Positions 58,168 through 64,000 of a DNA stretch of 64,000 bases are shown here, one piece after another. Origin of the DNA: Ciceribacter lividus (lineage in GTDB: Bacteria; Pseudomonadota; Alphaproteobacteria; Rhizobiales; Rhizobiaceae); contig NZ_QPIX01000001.1 in assembly GCF_003337715.1 (NCBI RefSeq), positions 364,682 to 428,681 of the forward strand, written 5' to 3'. The stretch's first letter is position 1, and every line of letters begins with the position of its first letter. The notes beneath the pieces were generated by a model, which saw only the letters and a program-made list of their open reading frames with translations, was not told where the DNA came from and did not search any database. Both the position numbers and the translations under genes were made by a program.

Positions 58168-59403
58168 TCAACCGTGACTTGCCTGGTCGTGCAACCAGGA
58201 TTTCATGCCTTCGGCGGCGGCCTTTCCCGTGGCAAGGCAGGCGGTCAGGAGATAGCCCCCGGTCGGGGCCTCCCAGTCGATCATCTCGCCGGCGACGAAG
58301 ATGCCCGGCAGCGCCTTCAGCATGTAATGCTCGTCGATGGCGTCCCAGCGGACGCCGCCGGCGGAGGATATGGCTTCGGCGATCGGGCGCGGGCGAAGCA
58401 GCGGGATCGGCAGCCGCTTGATCACCGTGGCGAGCGTTTCCGCCGTCGCCCTGCCGGCCTCCGGGACACATTCCCGGACGAGCGCGGCCTTGACGCCCGC
58501 GAGCCCGGCGCCCTTGCGCAGCCGCGTCGAGAGACTTGCCTTCGGGTCCTGTTTCGCAAGGTCGCGGGCGAGCCGTTCGAGGGGGCGCCCCGGTGCGAGG
58601 TCGAGAAGGAGGGAGGCCTGGCCCTCCCGCTCCAGCGTGTCGCGGAGGCTTGCGGCATGGGCGTAGACGAGGCTGCCCTCGATGCCGTGGCGGCTAATCA
58701 CGAATTCGCCCGGCAGCGTGCCGGCGGCCGAGGAGGCGGTGACCGCCTTGACCGGTTCGCCGGCGAAGCGTTCCCGGAAGCTCTCGCTCCAAGCGACATC
58801 GAAGCCGCAATTGGCCGGCCGGAAGGGGGCGATGTCGACGCCCTTTTCGCGAAGCGCCCCGATCCAGGCTGCGTCCGACCCCAGTTTCGGCCAGCTCGCG
58901 CCGCCGAGAGCGAGGAGTGTGACCTTGCTCGCGACGCGCTTCTCCCCGTCCGGCGTTTCAAAGAGGAGATCGCTGCTCGCAAAGCCTGTCCAGCGGTGGC
59001 GGGTGCGGATCGTCACGCCCTGGGTGTCGAGCCGCCGCAGCCAGGCGCGCAGCAGCGGCGAGGCCTTCATCACCTTGGGGAAGACGCGGCCCGACGAACC
59101 GACGAAGGTTTCCGTCCCGAGCCCTGCGGCCCAGTCGCGGACTTCTTGCGGGGTGAAGGCATCGAGGGCGGCACGAAGCCTTGGTGAAGCGCTGCCGAAG
59201 CGTTCGGCAAAGCGCTCGAACAGCTCGGAATGGGTGATGTTGAGGCCCGACTTGCCGGCGAGCAGGAACTTGCGCGCGACGGTCGGCATGGCGTCGTAGA
59301 CGGTGACCGCGTAGCCGTCGCGCGACAGAAGCTCCGCGGCGGCGAGGCCGGCCGGCCCGCCGCCGACGATCGCGACATCTGTCTGCTCCACCGAAACCAC
59401 CAT
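58168..59403 (-). CDS. BaiN/HI0933 family FAD-dependent oxidoreductase
   Basis: The 411-residue product begins with the FAD dinucleotide-binding DVAIVGGGPAGLAAAELL. It has the family block KFLLAGKSGLNITHSE, FVGSSGRVFPKVMKASPLL, ALGGASWPKLGSDAAW, and near the end FVAGEMIDWEAPTGGYLLTAC. This corresponds to the HI0933/YhiN family, related to BaiN. The substrate is unknown; some members are proposed reductases of steroid-like or quinone compounds. It starts 10 bases after the MBL-fold gene stop, so the two may be co-transcribed. Confidence 0.88.
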   Translation of the reverse strand: MVVSVEQTDVAIVGGGPAGLAAAELLSRDGYAVTVYDAMPTVARKFLLAGKSGLNITHSELFERFAERFGSASPRLRAALDAFTPQEVRDWAAGLGTETFVGSSGRVFPKVMKASPLLRAWLRRLDTQGVTIRTRHRWTGFASSDLLFETPDGEKRVASKVTLLALGGASWPKLGSDAAWIGALREKGVDIAPFRPANCGFDVAWSESFRERFAGEPVKAVTASSAAGTLPGEFVISRHGIEGSLVYAHAASLRDTLEREGQASLLLDLAPGRPLERLARDLAKQDPKASLSTRLRKGAGLAGVKAALVRECVPEAGRATAETLATVIKRLPIPLLRPRPIAEAISSAGGVRWDAIDEHYMLKALPGIFVAGEMIDWEAPTGGYLLTACLATGKAAAEGMKSWLHDQASHG

Positions 59404-59413
59404 CCGCTATCCG

Positions 59414-61003
59414 TTACTCGGTCAGCGCGCGACGCAGCTTGCGCAGGATGACGCCGCGGGCCTTGTCGTCGGCAGCCTTCGCCAGTTCCTGCTGCAGGTC
59501 GAGGACGAGGGACTGGAAGTCGTTGTGCCAGTCGCGGTGACCGACCCGCGCGGGGTCGATGCGTGGTTCTGGCAGCTTCTCCGAGATATCGACGGCACGC
59601 TCCGGCCTGAGTTCGAAGGCGCTGTCGAGGTGCGGCACGTTGATCATCTCCTCGGCAAGGAAGGCGGAAGCGCGCTTGCGCAGGCCGGCGATGCCGTCCT
59701 CTTCTCCATGGACGAGGAAGAGGCCGGCACGGATCGGCTGGCGCGTCCGCAGCCATGCGGCGAGTTCCGGCCCGTCGGCGTGGCCGCTGTAGATGTCGAG
59801 GCGGCGAATACGGGCCCGCACATTGATCTCGTCGCCCTGGATGCGCACGACGGAGGCGCCTTCCTCGAGAATCCTGCCGAGTGTGCCGGTCGCCTGGAAC
59901 CCGACGAGCAGAACCGTTGCCTCGTCGCGCCAGAGCCAGTTCTTCAGCCGGTGACGAATGCGGCCCGCCTCGCACATGCCGCTTGCAGCGATGACGATGT
60001 GGAAGCCGCGCATGTGGTCGAGCGCTTTCGACTGTTCGACCGATTCCGTGAACCGCACGTTGCGGGCATGCAGCGCGTCGGCGAGGAGATGACCGTCCTC
60101 CAGCTCGCGGGCGTGGCGAAGAAATATCTCGCTCGCGCGTGTGGCGAGCGGTGAATCGATGATGACGGGGCAGGTCGGGATCTTCTCCGACCGCATCAGG
60201 AAGATGAGGTCTGCGAGCAGTTCCTGCGTGCGTTCGACCGCGAAGGAGGGGATGAGGAGCGCCCCGTCCAGGTTATAGGCGTCGGCGACCTCGGCGCGCA
60301 GGGCCTCCCGGCGCGTGGCGTCGTTCGCCTCCTCGCGGTCGGTATCGCCATAGGTGCTTTCGCAGATCACGTAGTCCCAGCCGGACGGTGCTTCGGGAGC
60401 GTATTGCAGCAGCTTGTGGCTGGGGCCGATGTCACCGGAAAAGAGGATGCGGAGCGTCTTCTCCGGCGTCTCGACCTCCATCTCGACCGAGGCCGAACCG
60501 AGGAGGTGGCCGGCGTTCCAGAAGCGGAAGCGAACGCCATCCGTCGCGCGCTGCCAGGTTTCGAGTTCCACCGGGCGCAGCAGCGTGACGGCGATCGCCG
60601 CATCGCGGGCCTCGTAGATCGGCGTCACCGGATCACGGCCGCGGCGGAGGTTGCGCCGGTTGAGGAATTCGACTTCGCTTTCCTGGATGTGGGCGGAATC
60701 CGGCAACATGACCGAGCAGAGGTCGATTGTTCCTCTCGTCGCGTAGATCGGCCCCTGATACCCCGCCTTGGCGAGCTTCGGCAGCAGGCCGGAATGGTCG
60801 ATATGGGCGTGCGTGAGAATCACCGCGTCGATCGCCGAATGGTCGAACGGGAAATCGCGGTAGTTGAGTTCCTTCTCGGTCTTAGAACCCTGGAAGAGGC
60901 CGCAGTCGACGAGGATCTGTCGCTTGCCGATGTCGAGCCGGAAGCACGATCCGGTGACGGTTCCGGCAGCGCCATGAAAACGCAGGACGGGATGGTCGTT
61001 CAT
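59414..61003 (-). CDS. MBL-fold/beta-CASP RNA exonuclease-like protein
   Basis: ATG 61003, after GGAGGAG, gives 529 residues. The metallo-beta-lactamase core has FHGAAGTVTGSCFRLD and HTHAHIDHSG (HxHxDH type), then SGDIGPSH. The beta-CASP part has CESTYGD, PSFAVERTQELL, ASGMCEAGRIRHRL and the RMMBL-like VHGEEDG. The layout matches the CPSF73/RNase J-like group of RNA nucleases in bacteria (the Thermus TTHA0252 type). The tail (about 460-529) is an extension. It is likely a cytoplasmic ribonuclease with two zinc ions. Confidence 0.9.
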   Translation of the reverse strand: MNDHPVLRFHGAAGTVTGSCFRLDIGKRQILVDCGLFQGSKTEKELNYRDFPFDHSAIDAVILTHAHIDHSGLLPKLAKAGYQGPIYATRGTIDLCSVMLPDSAHIQESEVEFLNRRNLRRGRDPVTPIYEARDAAIAVTLLRPVELETWQRATDGVRFRFWNAGHLLGSASVEMEVETPEKTLRILFSGDIGPSHKLLQYAPEAPSGWDYVICESTYGDTDREEANDATRREALRAEVADAYNLDGALLIPSFAVERTQELLADLIFLMRSEKIPTCPVIIDSPLATRASEIFLRHARELEDGHLLADALHARNVRFTESVEQSKALDHMRGFHIVIAASGMCEAGRIRHRLKNWLWRDEATVLLVGFQATGTLGRILEEGASVVRIQGDEINVRARIRRLDIYSGHADGPELAAWLRTRQPIRAGLFLVHGEEDGIAGLRKRASAFLAEEMINVPHLDSAFELRPERAVDISEKLPEPRIDPARVGHRDWHNDFQSLVLDLQQELAKAADDKARGVILRKLRRALTE

Positions 61004-61287
61004 GGGCGGCTCCTCCAAATTGCGGTTCAACGGCACCAGGATAGCCGGGATCGGCTACCGGTCATTTGACAGGCATCAATCCCTGATAAGCCGCAAGAGG
61101 TGTTCGCGTCCACAGGCCGACGGTGGAAAACATCCCGGATCGCCGCCGCCCTGCCGAAGCAATGACGATGGACCTGGGTCTTCTTCGCAGACGGACGTCC
61201 CTGGTTCCGGCTGGAAAATTCGCGCCATACGTGTATGATGCCTGCCGAGCCGCGCCGACAGGTGGCGGCTGTGCCGGAGGGGGTGTG

Positions 61288-62340
61288 ATGCCGAACTATG
61301 CCGACCTCAAGCGGATACCGGATATCGACAAGCGCAAGCGGATCGTCCGCGGCCTCAAGGCGCTCAGGGCGGGGATCAATGCGGAAGGCGGCGCGATCCC
61401 GCCGAAAACGGCGTCCGACACGCTGCTGCTCGCCTCCTGGAACCTCCGCGAATTCGACTCCGGCAAGTACCGCTACCGCGATGTCGAGCCCTATCACTAC
61501 ATCGCCGAGATCATAAACCGCTTCGACATCGTCGCGATCCAGGAGGTTCGGAAAAGCCTGTTCCCGCTGCAGCAGCTGAAGCGCATGCTGGGGAGTTGGT
61601 GGGATTTTCTCGTCACCGACGTGACGCTCGGCCGGTCCGGTAATTCCGAGCGCATGGCCTTCTTCTACGATCGCCGCAAGGTCGATTTCACCGGGCTTGC
61701 CGCCGAACTCGTGCTGGAGGAGGCGATCCCCGCCGCGGACCGGCAGGTGCAGTTCGCCCGCTCGCCCTACGTCGCCGGCTTCCGGGCGGGCTGGGCCTAT
61801 TTCACGCTCGTCACGGTCCATATCTACTACGGCGAAGGTACGCCGGTCGATGCCCGGCGACTTGCCGAAATCACCGCACTCGGCAAGACGATCGCGAGCT
61901 ATGCCGGCGATTTTTCCGGCGCCAACGTCTACGGTCCGGAGGACAAGCCGAAGCGCGACAACCTGCTGCTGCTCGGCGATTTCAACATCTTCAACCGCAA
62001 GGACGTGACGATGGAAGCCCTGACTACGGCCGGCTTCCGCGTTCCCGAGGCATTGCAGACCATTCCCGGCTCGAACGTCACCAAGGACAAGCATTACGAC
62101 CAGATCGCCTATTACAGGGAGCTCCGCAGCATGAAGCCGACCGGCAGGGCGGGCGTCTTCGATTTCTACGACTGCGTCTATTGCGAGGACCAGGAGGCCG
62201 ACTATGCCGCCGAGCGGCAGGAGAAGCCCGGCCGCAGTTTTCGCGACTGGCGCACTTACCAGATGAGCGACCACCTGCCGATGTGGGTCGAGTTCCAGGT
62301 GGACGACAGTGACGCCTATCTCGACGAGCTCGGGGCGTGA
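61288..62340 (+). CDS. Endonuclease/exonuclease/phosphatase family protein
   Basis: ATG 61288, with GGAGG about 8 bases ahead, gives 350 residues. The EEP motifs are ASWNLREFDSG (Asn), VAIQEVRKS (Glu), FTLVTVHIYYGEG, LLGDFNIFNRKD (Asp/Asn) and MSDHLPMWVEF (Asp-His). It is a metal-dependent phosphodiesterase or nuclease. The frame is open upstream to 61123 but without family features. It is not closely similar to the other EEP protein at 24941. No signal peptide is seen. The substrate is unknown. Confidence 0.85.
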   Translation: MPNYADLKRIPDIDKRKRIVRGLKALRAGINAEGGAIPPKTASDTLLLASWNLREFDSGKYRYRDVEPYHYIAEIINRFDIVAIQEVRKSLFPLQQLKRMLGSWWDFLVTDVTLGRSGNSERMAFFYDRRKVDFTGLAAELVLEEAIPAADRQVQFARSPYVAGFRAGWAYFTLVTVHIYYGEGTPVDARRLAEITALGKTIASYAGDFSGANVYGPEDKPKRDNLLLLGDFNIFNRKDVTMEALTTAGFRVPEALQTIPGSNVTKDKHYDQIAYYRELRSMKPTGRAGVFDFYDCVYCEDQEADYAAERQEKPGRSFRDWRTYQMSDHLPMWVEFQVDDSDAYLDELGA

Positions 62341-62431
62341 AATGACCGAAAACGATCCATTTTCAAGGTGAGGAAACCGAACGTTAACCATGACCGTCCT
62401 AGACCGGAAGCATCACGTCAGGATGGTATGG

Positions 62432-62725
62432 ATGACCGTAATCAAGACCGAGTATCCGGCCGCAACGCCGAAGGTCGCATTTTTCCCCCTCAAGGGGCGT
62501 CGTGCCCTCATTCGTCGGTGCGCCCGCGAACTCGACGAGAGGAACGGTGAGGCTGCGCTCACCTATTGGCGCACGACCTGCCGCGGGCTCGGGGCCGAGC
62601 TTCTGGAGCGTGGTTGCCCGGAGCCGGAGATGCGCCGGCAGATCCTCGACTTCCAGGACATGGTCCAGCAGGAACTCCAGTGGCTGCATTGCGGCGACCG
62701 CCGCCAGGGCCGCGCCGACAGCTGA
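62432..62725 (+). CDS. DUF6074 family protein
   Basis: The frame runs from 62390; ATG 62432 is chosen because AGGA (62420-62423) stands 8 bases ahead. The product of 97 residues has the pattern VAFFPLKGRRALIRRCARELDER, then EAALTYWRTTCRGL and FQDMVQQELQWLH. Small proteins of this kind, with FPL near the start and a helix-rich rest, are assigned to DUF6074 and are common in Rhizobiales. Function is unknown. Other starts: 62390, 62423. Confidence 0.65.
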   Translation: MTVIKTEYPAATPKVAFFPLKGRRALIRRCARELDERNGEAALTYWRTTCRGLGAELLERGCPEPEMRRQILDFQDMVQQELQWLHCGDRRQGRADS

Positions 62726-62761
62726 GCGAAAGCGCTATTTCGAAACGCCGGTCGTGCCGTT

Positions 62762-64000
62762 CTACTCGCCGAGCCGTGTCTTGAGCGATGCGAGGATACG
62801 TCCGGCGAGGGCTTCGTAGTCCTCGTCGAAGTGGTGTCCGCCGGTAATGCCGATGCTCTCGACGCCGCGGTCCTTGAGCGTCGGGCAGGGGTCGTCCTCT
62901 TCCTCCGTGCCGTAGATGCACTGGACGCGCTTCGGATCGATCTTCGCGATGTCGTCGACGGGATCTCCGGCACCTTGCCCTGAAACGCCAAGCCAGCCCT
63001 CGACCGAGATTTCATAGTCGACCTGATGCGACAGCGCCATCAGGGTTACCTGGGCGATCCGTGCCTTGTCGTCCGGCGGCAGCAGGTTGTAGGTCGCCGG
63101 CAGGACGTCGGCCCCGAAGGAATAGCCGGCCAGCAGCACATGGCGGACCTTCCATTTGCGGCGATAGGTGTCGATGATCCGCGCGAGATCCTCGGCGGTC
63201 TCCTTGGGAGTGCGCTGCGACCAGAAATAGTGCAGCGAGTCTACGCCGACGACAGGGATACCCTTTTCCTGCAATACTGCACCGACCTGCCTGTCGAGGT
63301 CCCGCCAGCCGCCGTCGCCCGAGTAGATGATCGCCATCGTGTCCATGGCGGGCGTCGTATCGAGGAGCGTGAGCGGAAGCCCGAGCGGGTCGTCGGCATT
63401 GCCGCCGGCATCGACCCGGTCGCCGAGCGCCTGGGCAAGGGCGTCGCCAGCGGTATCCTCGACATCGCGAACCTCGATGTCACCATGATCCTTCACCAGC
63501 GAGGCGACGTGGTCGCGACCGGCCTTGTCGGCTGCGGGCGAGAAGAGAACCGTCACCGGAGCCGGCAGCGGGCCGTCGGTCAGACCGTAGACCATGCGGT
63601 CGCCGACCCGCTCTTTGGTGGCGGGCGTGCAAAGCTCCTTGTCCAGCGGAATGCCGGCCACCGGATCGACGGCGATCGCCTCGCCGATGGTGGCTGCCGG
63701 GCTCTGGGCGATCATCGCGAGCGCCAGTGCGGCACCTTCGCCGATGCCGGCGACGATCGGCGGATTGAAGACGCTCGTTTCCGCCGCCCGCTGGACCTGG
63801 TGGGCGAGGGATTCCACATCCGAAATCATGTAGACGCAGTCGCCGTCGTCGGCGCGCAGTGCCTTGAGGTAGGTGGGCAAGTCGATGCCGACGACGATCG
63901 CGCCCTTGTCGACGAGCGCCTGCGCCTGCTGCTCCTCGTTGTCGCCCCAGCCGCCGGTGTCCGAGATCAGGAAGATGTCGGCGCGCACTTCGCCCTTCGG
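62762..64000 (-). CDS. acvB: AcvB/VirJ family protein (3' part; N-terminus beyond the edge)
   Basis: The frame stays open to the right edge, so this is a 412-residue C-terminal part. It shows two related lipase-like alpha/beta-hydrolase halves. The second has the nucleophile motif AGYSFGADVLP, IYSGDGGWRDLD and HYFWSQRTPKETAEDL, the classical AcvB/VirJ blocks. GGHHFDEDY near the end carries the likely catalytic His. AcvB of Agrobacterium acts on lysyl-phosphatidylglycerol in the periplasm and is encoded behind lpiA. The signal peptide should lie outside this window. Confidence 0.88.
   Translation of the reverse strand, partial: PKGEVRADIFLISDTGGWGDNEEQQAQALVDKGAIVVGIDLPTYLKALRADDGDCVYMISDVESLAHQVQRAAETSVFNPPIVAGIGEGAALALAMIAQSPAATIGEAIAVDPVAGIPLDKELCTPATKERVGDRMVYGLTDGPLPAPVTVLFSPAADKAGRDHVASLVKDHGDIEVRDVEDTAGDALAQALGDRVDAGGNADDPLGLPLTLLDTTPAMDTMAIIYSGDGGWRDLDRQVGAVLQEKGIPVVGVDSLHYFWSQRTPKETAEDLARIIDTYRRKWKVRHVLLAGYSFGADVLPATYNLLPPDDKARIAQVTLMALSHQVDYEISVEGWLGVSGQGAGDPVDDIAKIDPKRVQCIYGTEEEDDPCPTLKDRGVESIGITGGHHFDEDYEALAGRILASLKTRLGE

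Overview
This 64 kb window is GC-rich, densely coded bacterial chromosome. It comes from an alphaproteobacterium, most likely a member of the Rhizobiaceae (Sinorhizobium/Ensifer, Rhizobium or a close relative; the genus cannot be settled from the sequence alone). The grounds are a rhizobial-type dcw cluster running into lpxC-bamD-recN-ligA, a long FtsZ with a Pro/Ala-rich linker, small rhizobial families (DUF2164, DUF6074, a DUF1127-like protein), an AcvB-type protein, and a BgsBA mixed-linkage beta-glucan synthase pair of the kind known from Sinorhizobium meliloti. I saw no IS elements, phage genes, CRISPR arrays, tRNAs or rRNAs.

Region 1 (1-14.0 kb) is the first half of the division and cell wall (dcw) cluster: mraZ-rsmH-ftsL-ftsI-murE-murF-mraY-murD-ftsW-murG-murC-murB. 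All genes are on the + strand and many overlap by 1-4 bases. A row of four MraZ-type boxes with an exact 10-bp period lies upstream of mraZ. A clear intrinsic terminator follows murB. Region 2 (14.4-19.4 kb) is a second unit, ddl-ftsQ-ftsA-ftsZ, closed by another hairpin. lpxC (with its own terminator) and bamD-recN follow. Together these genes make lipid II, build and constrict the divisome, and start lipid A and outer-membrane protein assembly.

Region 3 (23.4-30.1 kb) has a phospholipase D/cardiolipin-synthase-like gene coupled to an endonuclease/exonuclease/phosphatase (EEP) gene, both lying between recN and ligA, then ligA and a U32-family protein. Region 4 (30.1-39.4 kb) is a mixed housekeeping stretch: a GGDEF protein, a DEAD-box helicase, a GNAT acetyltransferase, a DEDDh exonuclease, CreA, a CheW-like protein without other che genes, a DUF2189 membrane protein, an unannotated 56-residue membrane protein, a SCO1-type copper protein, and PrmA.

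Region 5 (39.4-40.0 kb) holds what I consider the most interesting element. On the - strand, a 57-residue DUF1127-like gene is followed by two hairpins with CCUCCUCCC loops and an intrinsic terminator. This is the architecture of the alphaproteobacterial CcsR/'cuckoo'/MmgR small RNA family.

Region 6 (40.1-45.8 kb) carries pepP, azlCD, a DUF2164 gene, panB-panC and pncA. Region 7 (46.0-58.0 kb) is envelope-centred: a two-TM periplasmic sensor with no output domain, bgsA-bgsB, and a PBP1C/alpha-2-macroglobulin pair. Region 8 (58.2-64 kb) has a BaiN/HI0933-type flavoprotein, a metallo-beta-lactamase/beta-CASP nuclease, a second EEP protein, a DUF6074 protein, and a 3'-terminal fragment of an AcvB-type gene that runs off the right edge.
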